This document shows positions 1 through 10,667 of a DNA stretch of 64,000 nt, piece by piece. The DNA comes from Tenacibaculum jejuense (GTDB lineage Bacteria; Bacteroidota; Bacteroidia; Flavobacteriales; Flavobacteriaceae): NCBI RefSeq assembly GCF_900198195.1, contig NZ_LT899436.1, positions 1,157,501 through 1,221,500 of the forward strand, written 5' to 3'. Position 1 is the stretch's first letter. Every line of letters starts with the position of its first letter. The position numbers and the translations under genes are program-made. Below the pieces are notes generated by a model. That model saw only the letters and a program-made list of their open reading frames with translations, did no database searches and had not been told where the DNA came from.

Positions 1-663
<663 letters not shown>

Positions 664-770
664 TGTACGTACTTCCCCTCCAAGTGAGGGGAAGACAACT
701 CTTTTGATGATTTAAAATACCATTTTACTAATATGTTAACTTATACAGTTGAAATATACTGAAACAACTT

Positions 771-877
771 AAGGTGATTATAGCAATGGGGCTCACCTCT
801 TACCATTCCGAACAGAGAAGTTAAGCCCATTAGCGCCGATGGTACTGCCACTGGTGGGAGAGTAGGTCGTCGCCTTT
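771..877 (+). rRNA. 5S ribosomal RNA
   Basis: About 107 bases with the typical 5S features: the conserved CCATTCCGAACAGAGAAGTTAAG core (split here across 803-826) and closing helix halves AAGGTGATTATAGC and GTAGGTCGTCGCCTT. It lies about 108 bases after the 23S end, with a terminator directly downstream, so it closes the rRNA operon. Ends are accurate to a few bases. Confidence 0.95.
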
Positions 878-885
878 CTTTATAC

Positions 886-922
886 AAAACTCCGATTAGA
901 ATACTCTAATCGGAGTTTTTTG
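886..922 (+). terminator. Intrinsic terminator of the rRNA operon
   Basis: A 13 bp perfect hairpin (AACTCCGATTAGA, 4-base loop ATAC, TCTAATCGGAGTT) followed by a T-run starts about 10 bases after 5S rRNA. Confidence 0.9.
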
Positions 923-1213
923 TTTATATCAATACCCCTCACCCAATACTCACCAAAACATAATAAACAAAACTCTAAAAGGATGTTTGATAAGCATATA
1001 ATTATATTAAGTTATAAATGTAATTGTACTTCGATCTGCTCTAAATAATAATTTAACGAAATCGTTAGATAACTTAATTTTAATGTAATACAGTTTGGAA
1101 AACGTATTCGTATTATTGAATTCATAATTTTGATAGCTTTTTTTTAATAATTATTTCATCTTTTTCTTTAAGCTATTCATTAACTTTATAAGTGAACTTT
1201 TAATGCCTCCGTA
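923..1213. other. Intergenic region between rRNA operon and glycogen genes
   Basis: About 290 AT-rich bases with no convincing ORF. A TAATTTTG box at 1125-1132 matches the Bacteroidota -7 element and could drive the glg genes (leader about 75 nt), but the nearest upstream TTTG (1094-1097) is 27 bases away, longer than the usual 17-23, so the promoter call is weak. Confidence 0.4.
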
Positions 1214-2620
1214 ATGAAAATACTTCACACAAGTTTTGAATGTTATCCAATAGCTAAAGTAGGTGGTCTAGCAGACGTAGTTGGAGCCTTGCCTAAATAT
1301 CAGAGAGATCTAAAAGCTGATTCTATTGTTGTAATGCCGTATTACAAGAATTCTTTCGTACAAAAACAAAAACTGAAAGAAGTAAGTAATGGTAAATTAG
1401 AGCTTAACGATCAAAGTTATGATTATAACATACTAAAGTTTATTTCAAAAAAAATACCCTTTGGATTATATGTTATCCAAATTGATAACCTTTTAGATAC
1501 TGAAGCTGTTTATGGATATGAAGACGAAACTCAAAGATATCTTGGTTTTCAGTTAGCATTATTAGATTGGATTATAAATGATGAATTAGAATTTGATGTT
1601 ATTCATTGTCATGATCATCATACATCTTTAATTCCTTTCTTTATTAATTATTGTAATAGTTTTAAATCATTAGAAAAGACACCAACAGTATTAACCATTC
1701 ATAATGCACAATATCAAGGTAACTTTTCACATGATAAATTAGATCTTTTACCAGAATTTGATTTCTCTAATGTAGGCTTATTAGATTGGTATGGATCAGT
1801 TAATCCTTTAGCAGCAGGAATTAAATGTGCTTCAAGAGTAAATACTGTATCTCCATCCTATATGGAGGAGTTGAAACAACAAGCAAATGGACTAGAAGGA
1901 TTATTACGAAGTGAAAGCGAAAAATGTGTTGGAATTTTAAATGGAATTGATACAGCAATATGGAATCCTGAAACAGATAAAATGTTAAAGAAGAATTATA
2001 AATCTACAAATGTTGTTTCTGGGAAAAAAGCTAATAAAAAAGAGATTTGTGATAAATATGGATTTGATATCAATTTACCACTATTCGGTTTCATAGGAAG
2101 ACTCGTAGGAGAAAAGTCGGCAGATTTACTTCCGCTAGCAATTAAAGAGGCTATTGAAGAACATGGAGATATCAATATTTTCGTTTTAGGTTCTGGTCAC
2201 GAACATATAGAAGAAGAGTTAATAGAACTAAAAGAATTATATAAAGGTAATTTTAATGCTCATATTGGCTATGACGAAGAATTATCTCATTTAGTTTATG
2301 CAGGTTCAGATTTCTTATTAATGCCATCCAGAGTTGAGCCTTGTGGTTTAAATCAAATGTATTCGTTACGATATGGAACTATCCCAATAGTGAGAAGAAC
2401 AGGCGGATTAAAAGATACAGTAATTGATATTGGAGATGGTGGTTTTGGAATTTGTCATGATCAAGCTTCAGTATGGGATATTTGTTACTCTATTAAAAGA
2501 GCAGTAGAACTGTTCAACGACACTAAAACATTCAGAAAAATTCAGAAACAAATAATGAAAATAGATCATTCTTGGACTAAGTCTGCTCAAGAATATTTAG
2601 ATCTATATAAATCAATTTAA
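1214..2620 (+). CDS. glgA: Glycogen synthase (ADP-glucose starch synthase, GT5)
   Basis: Transfers glucose from ADP-glucose to the growing alpha-1,4-glucan in the cytoplasm. The 468 aa length is normal for GlgA. The N-terminal KVGGLADVVG at residues 15-24 is the ADP-glucose binding loop of GT5 enzymes, and the C-terminal GT-B domain carries the PSRVEPCGLNQ motif and the TGGLKDTV segment. It is the first gene of glgA-glgC-glgB and is followed after only 9 bases by glgC, so the genes are almost certainly co-transcribed. Start taken at the first ATG that keeps the family N-terminus MKILHTSFECYPIAK. Confidence 0.96.
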   Translation: MKILHTSFECYPIAKVGGLADVVGALPKYQRDLKADSIVVMPYYKNSFVQKQKLKEVSNGKLELNDQSYDYNILKFISKKIPFGLYVIQIDNLLDTEAVYGYEDETQRYLGFQLALLDWIINDELEFDVIHCHDHHTSLIPFFINYCNSFKSLEKTPTVLTIHNAQYQGNFSHDKLDLLPEFDFSNVGLLDWYGSVNPLAAGIKCASRVNTVSPSYMEELKQQANGLEGLLRSESEKCVGILNGIDTAIWNPETDKMLKKNYKSTNVVSGKKANKKEICDKYGFDINLPLFGFIGRLVGEKSADLLPLAIKEAIEEHGDINIFVLGSGHEHIEEELIELKELYKGNFNAHIGYDEELSHLVYAGSDFLLMPSRVEPCGLNQMYSLRYGTIPIVRRTGGLKDTVIDIGDGGFGICHDQASVWDICYSIKRAVELFNDTKTFRKIQKQIMKIDHSWTKSAQEYLDLYKSI

Positions 2621-2629
2621 CCGACCTAC

Positions 2630-3904
2630 ATGATTAACAAAAAAGTTCTCGCAATTATTTTAGGAGGAGGACAAGGAACAAGATTATCTCCTCTTACAGA
2701 CAGACGTTCAAAGCCAGCAGTATCTATCGCTGGAAAATACAGATTAGTAGATATTCCAATATCCAATTGTATTCATTGTGATATTAAAAGAATGTTTGTC
2801 CTAACGCAGTTCAATTCTGCTTCTTTAAATAGGCATATAAAAAACACCTATACTTTTAGCACTTTCAGCGAGGCTTTTGTCGATATAATGGCTGCAGAGC
2901 AAACTCCAGAAAATAAAACTTGGTTTCAAGGTACAGCAGATGCAGTACGTCAATCTATGCACCATATTTTAAATCACGAATTTGAATACGTATTAATTTT
3001 ATCTGGAGATCAATTATATCAAATGGATTTCGATGATATGTTAGAAAAACATATCAATAAAAAAGCAGAAATTAGTATTGCAACTTTACCAGTTAATGCT
3101 AAAGATGCTACGGGATTTGGTATTTTAAAAACAGATGAAGAAGATTATATTACTTCATTCGTAGAAAAACCATCTGCAGATGCACTTCCTGGTTGGGAAT
3201 CTGAAGTTGATGATGAAATGAAGAATGAAGACAGACATTATCTAGCTTCTATGGGAATTTATATTTTCAATAGAGATTTATTAGTAGAATTAATGTCTAA
3301 TCCAGATACAATTGATTTTGGAAAAGAAATTATTCCAGATTCAATAGGAAAGAATACAGTGTTAGCATATCAATACAAAGGATATTGGACAGATATAGGA
3401 ACGATTGCTTCTTTCTTCGAAGCTAATATTGGACTTACTGATGAAGTTCCAAAATTCGATTTATTTAATACTTCAAAAAATGTATTAACTCGTCCGAGAA
3501 TATTACCACCGTCTAAAATTTATGGAACTAGATTGAATAAAGCCATGATTGCAGATGGTTGTATTATTAATGCAAATACAATTGAAAACTCTGTAATAGG
3601 AATTCGTTCAAGAATAGGAAAAGGTAGTGAAATCAATAATACGTATATGATTGGAGCTAATCTTTATCAAGATATTGAAGAAATAGAGAAAGATAAAAAA
3701 GAAGGTGTTCCATATATAGGTGTTGGAGATAATTGTACCATTGAAAATGCAATTATTGATAAAGATGCTAGAATTGGAAATGACGTAGTAATAAAAGGAG
3801 GAAAACATCTTAAAGATGTTACAGAAGATGCTTATGTAATTAAAGATGGAATTGTAGTGATTCGTAGAAGAGCTGTAATCCCTCACGGATTCAAATTACA
3901 ATAA
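2630..3904 (+). CDS. glgC: Glucose-1-phosphate adenylyltransferase
   Basis: Makes ADP-glucose from glucose-1-phosphate and ATP, the committed step of glycogen synthesis. The 424 aa protein has the nucleotidyltransferase signature GGGQGTRLSPLT at residues 12-23, then RLVDIPISNCI, the FQGTADAVRQ segment and SFVEKP, and a C-terminal left-handed beta-helix (residues about 290-420) with repeated IGxxxxI hexapeptides, as in allosteric GlgC. It sits 9 bases after glgA and 20 bases before glgB. Confidence 0.97.
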   Translation: MINKKVLAIILGGGQGTRLSPLTDRRSKPAVSIAGKYRLVDIPISNCIHCDIKRMFVLTQFNSASLNRHIKNTYTFSTFSEAFVDIMAAEQTPENKTWFQGTADAVRQSMHHILNHEFEYVLILSGDQLYQMDFDDMLEKHINKKAEISIATLPVNAKDATGFGILKTDEEDYITSFVEKPSADALPGWESEVDDEMKNEDRHYLASMGIYIFNRDLLVELMSNPDTIDFGKEIIPDSIGKNTVLAYQYKGYWTDIGTIASFFEANIGLTDEVPKFDLFNTSKNVLTRPRILPPSKIYGTRLNKAMIADGCIINANTIENSVIGIRSRIGKGSEINNTYMIGANLYQDIEEIEKDKKEGVPYIGVGDNCTIENAIIDKDARIGNDVVIKGGKHLKDVTEDAYVIKDGIVVIRRRAVIPHGFKLQ

Positions 3905-3924
3905 GTTTTAGGACATCATATTTT

Positions 3925-5838
3925 ATGAGTAAAGTTATAGCGCATAGTTTATTTTCAGATTTTGATATTAATTTATTTAAAGCAGGCAAACATTTCCGAT
4001 TGTATGAGAAGTTAGGTTCTCATATTATCGAATTAGATGGAGTAGAAGGAACATATTTTGCTGTTTGGGCTCCATCGGCTAAATCTGTTTCAGTAGTTGG
4101 AGATTTTAATTATTGGACAGATCAAGAATATGTTTTAAATGTTCGTTGGGATGCTTCTGGTATTTGGGAAGGTTTTATTCCTAAAGTCGGAAAAGGGAAC
4201 TTATATAAATATAAAATCCATTCTCATAACGAAGGAATTGTCACAGAGAAAGCAGATCCTTATGCTAGAAGATGTGAACATCCACCTAAAACCGCTTCAG
4301 TAGTTTGGGATGATCCTTATACATGGGATGATACTAAATGGATGAAGAAAAGAAAAAAACATAACGCAGTCGACGCTCCATATTCTGTTTATGAAGTTCA
4401 TTTAGGTTCTTGGAAAAAAAAGTTTAACGATAATAACAGATCATTATCTTATGTAGAATTGGCTGATGAATTAGTAAACTACGTAAAAGAAATGCAGTTT
4501 ACGCATGTCGAGTTAATGCCTGTTATGGAATATCCATACGATCCTTCTTGGGGATATCAAATCACAGGATATTTCGCACCAACTTCACGATTCGGTTATC
4601 CAGAAGATTTTAAGTTTCTAATAGATAAATTTCACCAGAATGATATTGGTGTAATTTTAGATTGGGTTCCGTCGCATTTTCCTGAAGATGATCATGGCTT
4701 AGGTTTCTTCGATGGTTCTCATTTATATGAACATCCAGATAGAAGAAAAGGATATCACCCTGATTGGAAAAGTTTGATTTTTAATTACGGAAGAAACGAA
4801 GTGAAAAGTTTCTTGATTAGTAATGCTATTTTTTGGTTAGATCAATATCATGTAGATGGTTTAAGAGTAGATGCCGTTGCATCGATGATTTTCTTAGATT
4901 ATTCTAGAAATTATGGAGAGTGGGAACCAAATATGTTTGGTGGAAACGAATATTTAGAAGCCATAGATTTCTTAAAAGAATTGAATGAAGAAGTTTATGC
5001 TAGTTTTCCAGATGTACAAACGATTGCGGAAGAGTCTACCGCATTTCCAAAAATATCGAGACCAACATATCTTGGCGGATTAGGTTTTGGTATGAAATGG
5101 ATGATGGGATGGATGCACGATTCGCTTAAATATTTCAAAAAAGAACCAATCTATAGAAAACATCATCAAAATGATTTGACGTTTAGTATGACCTACGCTT
5201 TTACTGAAAACTTTATGTTACCATTATCTCACGATGAAGTTGTGTATGGAAAACAAAGTATAATTGGTAGAATGCCAGGTGATGAATGGCAAAAGTTTGC
5301 AAATCTAAGATTACTGTATAGTTACATGTACACACATCCAGGAAGTAAATTGTTATTTATGGGTGGAGAATTTGGTCAACATACAGAATGGAATTTCGAA
5401 GGAAGTTTAGATTGGTACATATTAGAATACGATTTTCATAAAGGAGCGCAAGATTTAGTTCGAGATTTAAATATTCTATATAAGAAGTATCCGGCTTTAC
5501 ATGAAAAGCAATTTGAACATGATGGCTTTGAATGGATAGCTCATGATGACCATGAAAATTCAGTTTTAAGTTATATCAGAAAAGGAAAGTCAGCTGAGGA
5601 TATTTTAATTACAGTATGTAATATGACTCCTATTCCTAGAGAAAATTATAGAATTGGATTACCTAAAAAAGGAAAACTAGTTCAAGTTTTTAATAGTGAT
5701 TATAAAAAATATGGAGGTAGTGGTATTTCCAACAAAAAAAGTATAAAAATCGAACAATTAAATTGGAATAACAGAGAGCATTCTTGCGAAATTACAGTTC
5801 CTCCATTAGCAACAGTAATTTTTAAAATTGAAGCTTAA
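3925..5838 (+). CDS. glgB: 1,4-alpha-glucan branching enzyme (GH13)
   Basis: Introduces alpha-1,6 branches in glycogen. The 637 aa protein has an N-terminal CBM48 (YFAVWAPSAKSVSVVGDFN) and a GH13 barrel with the expected catalytic residues: Asp316 (nucleophile, in GLRVDAVASM), Glu369 (in IAEEST) and Asp437 (in PLSHDEVV), plus a C-terminal all-beta domain. It is of the shorter branching-enzyme type without the extra N1 domain seen in the E. coli enzyme. Third gene of the glg cluster. Confidence 0.96.
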   Translation: MSKVIAHSLFSDFDINLFKAGKHFRLYEKLGSHIIELDGVEGTYFAVWAPSAKSVSVVGDFNYWTDQEYVLNVRWDASGIWEGFIPKVGKGNLYKYKIHSHNEGIVTEKADPYARRCEHPPKTASVVWDDPYTWDDTKWMKKRKKHNAVDAPYSVYEVHLGSWKKKFNDNNRSLSYVELADELVNYVKEMQFTHVELMPVMEYPYDPSWGYQITGYFAPTSRFGYPEDFKFLIDKFHQNDIGVILDWVPSHFPEDDHGLGFFDGSHLYEHPDRRKGYHPDWKSLIFNYGRNEVKSFLISNAIFWLDQYHVDGLRVDAVASMIFLDYSRNYGEWEPNMFGGNEYLEAIDFLKELNEEVYASFPDVQTIAEESTAFPKISRPTYLGGLGFGMKWMMGWMHDSLKYFKKEPIYRKHHQNDLTFSMTYAFTENFMLPLSHDEVVYGKQSIIGRMPGDEWQKFANLRLLYSYMYTHPGSKLLFMGGEFGQHTEWNFEGSLDWYILEYDFHKGAQDLVRDLNILYKKYPALHEKQFEHDGFEWIAHDDHENSVLSYIRKGKSAEDILITVCNMTPIPRENYRIGLPKKGKLVQVFNSDYKKYGGSGISNKKSIKIEQLNWNNREHSCEITVPPLATVIFKIEA

Positions 5839-5948
5839 TTCTAATCAATCGATTTCGTAAAAAAAGTAATACGATAAGTTCTTTAATTCAGGCATAAGTC
5901 GTTTTTTTATAACAGAATACAAGTACAACCCATCAAAATTGAAGTATT

Positions 5949-8351
5949 ATGATTATTAATACAGAGTTAGAAAACAAAGGAAATCTTTTCCCCGGAAAAA
6001 TAAATTCATTCTCTCAAGATGTAGACAAAATCTACTTCAAAACAGAAAACGGAGTAATACTACAAGTCACCGTAATTCGAGGAAGTGTAATTCGATTTAG
6101 ATACGCAACAGATAATAATTTTGAGAATGATTTCTCCTATGCTATCAGTGAAGATGGAGTTCGAGGCTACAGTAAATTAGAAGTCGAAGAGCATGATACT
6201 TGTTATAAAATTATTACCATCAAGGTAATTATTCAGATAGATAAAGAAAGTCTAAAAACTTCGATATACGATATTCATGGAAACGTAATCTGTAAAGATG
6301 ATTGGGGATTCCATTGGGAACAAAGCTATGAGTACGGTGGAAATATTGTAAAAATGAGTAAATCTGCTCCACAAGGTGAATGTTATTATGGTTTAGGAGA
6401 CAAACCCATGCATTTGAACTTGAAAGGAAAAAGAATTGAAAATTGGGCAACAGATCAATATGCTTTTGGTAAAGACCAAGATCCACTATACAAAAGTGTT
6501 CCTTTTTACTTAGGAATGTACGAAGAAAGAGCTTACGGAATTTTCTTCGACAACACATTTAAAACATTTTTTGACTTTTGTCACGAACGCAGAAATGTAA
6601 CTAGTTTTTGGGCACACGGAGGAGAAATGAATTATTATTTCTTCTACGGTCCAGATATGCAAGAAGTAATTACAAAATATACCGATTTAACAGGAAAACC
6701 TGAGTTGCCACCTTTATGGGCTTTAGGATATCATCAATGTAAATGGAGTTATTATCCAGAAGCAAAAGTTAAAGAAGTTACTAGTAAATTCAGAGAATTA
6801 AGAATTCCATGTGATGGTATTTATTTAGATATCGATTATATGGATGGTTTCAGATGTTTTACTTGGAATAAAGAATATTTCCCAGATCCGAAACGAATGG
6901 TTGCTGAACTTGCTGAAGACGGATTTAAAACGATTGTAATTATAGATCCAGGAATTAAAATCGATGATGATTATTGGGTGTATAATGAAGCCATGGAAAA
7001 TGATTATTTCTGTAAACGAGCAGATGGTCCTTACATGCGTGGTAAAGTTTGGCCAGGAGAATGTTTTTTTCCAGATTTTACAAATCCGAAAGTAAGAACA
7101 TGGTGGGCAGGATTATTTAAAGAGTTAATTGATGAAATCGGAGTGAAAGGTGTTTGGAATGATATGAACGAACCAGCTGTAATGGAAGTTCCAGGAAAAA
7201 CATTCCCGAATGATGTTCGTCATAATTATGATGGAAATCATTGTAGTCATAGAAAAGCACATAATATTTACGGAACACAAATGGCTCGTGCAACTTACGA
7301 AGGTGTAAAAAAATATGCATATCCAAAACGTCCGTTTATCATAACACGTTCTGCTTATTCTGGTGCGCAGCGTTTTACTTCTTCTTGGACAGGAGATAAT
7401 ATTGCTACATGGGAACATTTATGGATTGCCAATATTCAAGCACAGCGAATGAGTATGAGTGGTATGTCGTTCACAGGAAGTGATATTGGTGGTTTTGCTG
7501 AACATCCAACAGGAGAATTATACGCACGTTGGATTCAATTAGGAGTTTTCCATCCGTTTTGTAGAACGCACTCTTCAGGAGATCACGGAAATCAAGAGCC
7601 ATGGACTTTTGGTGAAGAAGTGATCGATGTTACTCGTAAATATGTAGAGTTACGATACCAATTATTACCGTATTTATATACCATGTTTTGGGAATATGCT
7701 GAATTCGGAATTCCAATGTTAAAACCATTGGTGCTATTCGATCAGCACGATCCTCAAACACATTATAGAACAGATGAATTTGTTTTCGGAAATCAGATTT
7801 TAGTTTGTCCTATTCAAGAGCCAAATGCTAAGGGAAGAAGAATGTATATTCCTCGTGGACATTGGTACAATTACTGGACTAGAGAATATGTTACTGGTGG
7901 ATTAGAAAAATGGGTTGATGCCGATTTAGATATTATTCCAATTTTTATTAAAGAAGGAGCTATAATTCCTAAATATCCAGTGCAACAATATGTTGGTGAA
8001 AAAACTATAGATGAATTAAAACTTGAAGTGTATTTTAAACTAGGAGAAAAAGAAGTTTCTAAAGTTTACGAAGATGCTCAAGATGGTTACGATTACACTA
8101 AAGGACGTTATAGTTTACGAACATTTACATTTACAGGTAAAGAGAATGAAGTAATTATTCAACAACATGTAGATGGAACTTTTGTTACGGAATATGAAAC
8201 TATGGAGTTCGAAATTATCGGTTTACCTTTTGAAATTAAAGAAGTAGAAATCGATAATGTAGATATAGATTTAAAAAAGGTATTGAGTAAAACAAAACCA
8301 AATACTTTAATAATTCCAAAGAATTTTACAGAAATACATATCGAAGGATAA
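5949..8351 (+). CDS. GH31 alpha-glucosidase
   Basis: An 800 aa retaining alpha-glucosidase of family GH31, without an obvious signal peptide and so probably cytoplasmic. The catalytic nucleophile is Asp405 in the signature VWNDMNEPAV and the acid/base is Asp483 in SWTGDN. Other family marks are the DIDYMDGFRCFTW segment, FTGSDIGGF, and RTHSSGD in the substrate pocket. It lies 110 bases after glgB in the same direction, so a role in trimming maltose or glycogen-derived maltodextrin to glucose is likely but inferred from context. An alpha-xylosidase or another GH31 specificity cannot be excluded. Confidence 0.9.
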   Translation: MIINTELENKGNLFPGKINSFSQDVDKIYFKTENGVILQVTVIRGSVIRFRYATDNNFENDFSYAISEDGVRGYSKLEVEEHDTCYKIITIKVIIQIDKESLKTSIYDIHGNVICKDDWGFHWEQSYEYGGNIVKMSKSAPQGECYYGLGDKPMHLNLKGKRIENWATDQYAFGKDQDPLYKSVPFYLGMYEERAYGIFFDNTFKTFFDFCHERRNVTSFWAHGGEMNYYFFYGPDMQEVITKYTDLTGKPELPPLWALGYHQCKWSYYPEAKVKEVTSKFRELRIPCDGIYLDIDYMDGFRCFTWNKEYFPDPKRMVAELAEDGFKTIVIIDPGIKIDDDYWVYNEAMENDYFCKRADGPYMRGKVWPGECFFPDFTNPKVRTWWAGLFKELIDEIGVKGVWNDMNEPAVMEVPGKTFPNDVRHNYDGNHCSHRKAHNIYGTQMARATYEGVKKYAYPKRPFIITRSAYSGAQRFTSSWTGDNIATWEHLWIANIQAQRMSMSGMSFTGSDIGGFAEHPTGELYARWIQLGVFHPFCRTHSSGDHGNQEPWTFGEEVIDVTRKYVELRYQLLPYLYTMFWEYAEFGIPMLKPLVLFDQHDPQTHYRTDEFVFGNQILVCPIQEPNAKGRRMYIPRGHWYNYWTREYVTGGLEKWVDADLDIIPIFIKEGAIIPKYPVQQYVGEKTIDELKLEVYFKLGEKEVSKVYEDAQDGYDYTKGRYSLRTFTFTGKENEVIIQQHVDGTFVTEYETMEFEIIGLPFEIKEVEIDNVDIDLKKVLSKTKPNTLIIPKNFTEIHIEG

Positions 8352-8369
8352 AAGCTGACATTTAACAGC

Positions 8370-8397
8370 TTGCTTTATTAAATTTAGACTAATTTTG
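8370..8397 (+). promoter_or_regulatory. Bacteroidota-type promoter of pta
   Basis: TTG at 8370-8372, a 17-base spacer, and TAATTTTG at 8390-8397, matching the TTG/TAnnTTTG consensus. The box ends 14 bases before the pta ATG, so the leader would be short (under 12 nt). It suggests that pta is transcribed apart from the glg/GH31 genes. Confidence 0.6.
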
Positions 8398-8411
8398 CCC
8401 AAAATTAGAAT

Positions 8412-10505
8412 ATGAATAAAGCTATTTATATCGCTGCAAGTGGAGCGAATTCAGGAAAATCGATGCTAAGTTTAGGTTTAATGCAACTGTTGTTGCGTAA
8501 TAAACCTAAGGTCGGATATTTTCGTCCGATAATTGATAATCCTGTGGATGGTAAAAAAGATAATCACGTAAATACTATTGTTAATTATTTCAATTTAAAA
8601 TGTGATTATGAAGATACCTACGCTTTCACAAGATCTGAGTTATTAGATTTATTAAATGATGATAAAGAAGATGAAGTCATTAATTTAATTCTTCGCAAGT
8701 ATAAAAAACTAGAAGAAAAAAATGACTTCGTTATTGTAGAAGGAACTGATTTTTCAGATCACGGTGCGATTATAGAAATGGATTTAAACGTATTAATCGC
8801 TAAAAACCTTGGAATTCCTGTAATTATTGTTTCTGGTGGAATTGATAAATCACTAGAAGAATTTATTCAAGGTTTACGATTAACTTACGATTCTTTCAGT
8901 AATAAAGAAGTAGAAGTAATTGCTGTTATTGCTAATAAAGTCCAAGAGAAAAATGTAGATTTAATTATTGATGGAATAGGAGAGAACTTACCTAAGTCGC
9001 TATTAATTAACGCGATTCCAATCAATAGTAAATTAAATAATCCAACGATTTACGAAATTTCAAAAGCACTAGATGCAGAAGTTGTTTTCGGTGAAGAATT
9101 GTTAGATGCTACAACTGGTGAAATAAAAGTAGGAGCAATGCAATTGGCTCACTTTTTAAATCACTTAACAGATGAATGTGTTGTAATTACACCTTCAGAT
9201 CGTTCAGATATTTTACTAGGAACCTTACAAGCAAATATTTCAAATCGATATCCGTCAATCTCCGGAATTATTCTTACAGGTGATTTAGAATTAAGTCCGT
9301 CAGTAATAGAATTAATTACCGGTTTAGAAAGAATTGTTCCGATTTTAAAAGTAAAAGGAGGAACTTTCGGAATCGCATCTAGATTAGGAGCAGTTCGTTC
9401 TCACATCTACGCAGAAAATAAAAACAAGATCAAATTATCGATCAATACTTTTGAAAAGTATGTAGATATTGAAACATTAAGTGATAAGTTAATCACTTAC
9501 AAGGGAACTAATGTGTTAACACCAAGAATGTTCCAATACAACTTATTCAAAAGAGCAAAACAAGTTAAAAAGCATATTGTTTTACCAGAAGGAAACGATG
9601 ATAGAATTTTAACAGCAGCGGCACAATTACAAAAATTAGATATCGTTGATTTAACCATTTTAGGAAAACGAGTTAATGTAGAGGCAGCTGTAAAACGTTT
9701 ACAACTTTCTTTTGATTTTGATAAAACACAAATTATAAATCCAAGTACTTCAGCATATTTTGAAGATTTCGCAGCTACACTTTACGAATTAAGAAAACAC
9801 AAAGGATTAAGTCCGGCTATGGCAGAAGATTTAATGGCTGATGTTTCTTATTTCGGAACAATGATGGTGTATAAAGGTTTAGCAGACGGAATGGTTTCTG
9901 GAGCTGCACATACAACACAGCATACAATTAAACCATCGTTACAGTTTGTAAAAACTAAACCAGGTTTTTCTGTAGTATCTTCAATTTTCTTTATGTGTTT
10001 AGAAGATCGTGTTTCTGTATTTGGAGACTGTGCTATTAATCCAAATCCAACTTCAGAACAATTAGCAGAAATAGCAATTTCATCAGCAGATTCAAGTATA
10101 GCTTTTGGAATTGATCCGAAAATAGCCATGCTTTCTTATTCTTCAGGAAGCTCAGGAAAAGGAGAAGATGTAGATACTGTTAGAGAAGCTACAGAAATAG
10201 TAAAACGTAAGCGACCAGATTTAAAAGTAGAAGGTCCAATTCAATACGACGCAGCTGTAGATCCTACCGTTGGAAAGAAGAAATTACCAAATTCTGAAGT
10301 AGCGGGACAAGCTAACGTATTAATTTTCCCAGATTTAAATACAGGAAATAATACATACAAAGCGGTACAACGTGAAACTGGAGCTTTAGCAATCGGACCA
10401 ATGTTACAGGGTTTAAATAAACCAGTTAACGATTTAAGTAGAGGATGTACAATTGAAGATATTTATAACACAATTATCCTAACAGCGATACAAGCTCAAG
10501 AATAG
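8412..10505 (+). CDS. pta: Phosphate acetyltransferase, long form
   Basis: Converts acetyl-CoA and phosphate to acetyl phosphate. The 697 aa protein is the long type: an N-terminal P-loop domain related to dethiobiotin synthetase (IAASGANSGKSMLSLGL), a central DRTGG domain (about residues 210-330) and a C-terminal PTA_PTB catalytic domain from about residue 370 (KHIVLPEGNDDRIL, GMVSGAAHTTQHTIKPSLQ, SYSSGSSGKGEDV). It is followed by ackA after 162 bases, the classic acetate overflow pair. Confidence 0.97.
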   Translation: MNKAIYIAASGANSGKSMLSLGLMQLLLRNKPKVGYFRPIIDNPVDGKKDNHVNTIVNYFNLKCDYEDTYAFTRSELLDLLNDDKEDEVINLILRKYKKLEEKNDFVIVEGTDFSDHGAIIEMDLNVLIAKNLGIPVIIVSGGIDKSLEEFIQGLRLTYDSFSNKEVEVIAVIANKVQEKNVDLIIDGIGENLPKSLLINAIPINSKLNNPTIYEISKALDAEVVFGEELLDATTGEIKVGAMQLAHFLNHLTDECVVITPSDRSDILLGTLQANISNRYPSISGIILTGDLELSPSVIELITGLERIVPILKVKGGTFGIASRLGAVRSHIYAENKNKIKLSINTFEKYVDIETLSDKLITYKGTNVLTPRMFQYNLFKRAKQVKKHIVLPEGNDDRILTAAAQLQKLDIVDLTILGKRVNVEAAVKRLQLSFDFDKTQIINPSTSAYFEDFAATLYELRKHKGLSPAMAEDLMADVSYFGTMMVYKGLADGMVSGAAHTTQHTIKPSLQFVKTKPGFSVVSSIFFMCLEDRVSVFGDCAINPNPTSEQLAEIAISSADSSIAFGIDPKIAMLSYSSGSSGKGEDVDTVREATEIVKRKRPDLKVEGPIQYDAAVDPTVGKKKLPNSEVAGQANVLIFPDLNTGNNTYKAVQRETGALAIGPMLQGLNKPVNDLSRGCTIEDIYNTIILTAIQAQE

Positions 10506-10546
10506 TTTAAGAAACAGTTATCCCTAACATATAATTCATGATTAAG

Positions 10547-10627
10547 GTCAACCTGAACTTGTTTCAGGTTCTCATCAAGATGATTTCTTCTCAATGGTAT
10601 GAGATTCCGAACTAAATTCGGAATGAC
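10547..10627. repeat. REP-like inverted element between pta and ackA
   Basis: Two inverted, diverged arms: GTCAACCTGAACTTGTTTCA continuing to CTCAT at 10575, and ATGAG at 10599 continuing to CGGAATGAC at 10627. Each arm contains its own small hairpin: AACCTGAA/TTCAGGTT at 10550-10570 and ATTCCGAA/TTCGGAAT at 10604-10624. The GTCA...TGAC ends and the arm pairing resemble bacterial REP/BIME units. Copy number elsewhere in the genome cannot be seen from this window. Confidence 0.65.
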
Positions 10628-10667
10628 GGTGAAACGTTGAAGAGTTATGATAAAAATAAAATAACAC

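Noticed and set aside
3608..3886. Minus-strand ORF inside glgC, and similar minus-strand ORFs inside the GH31, tonB and sugar genes
   Set aside because: All are shadows of well-supported genes on the other strand, with low-complexity protein sequences.
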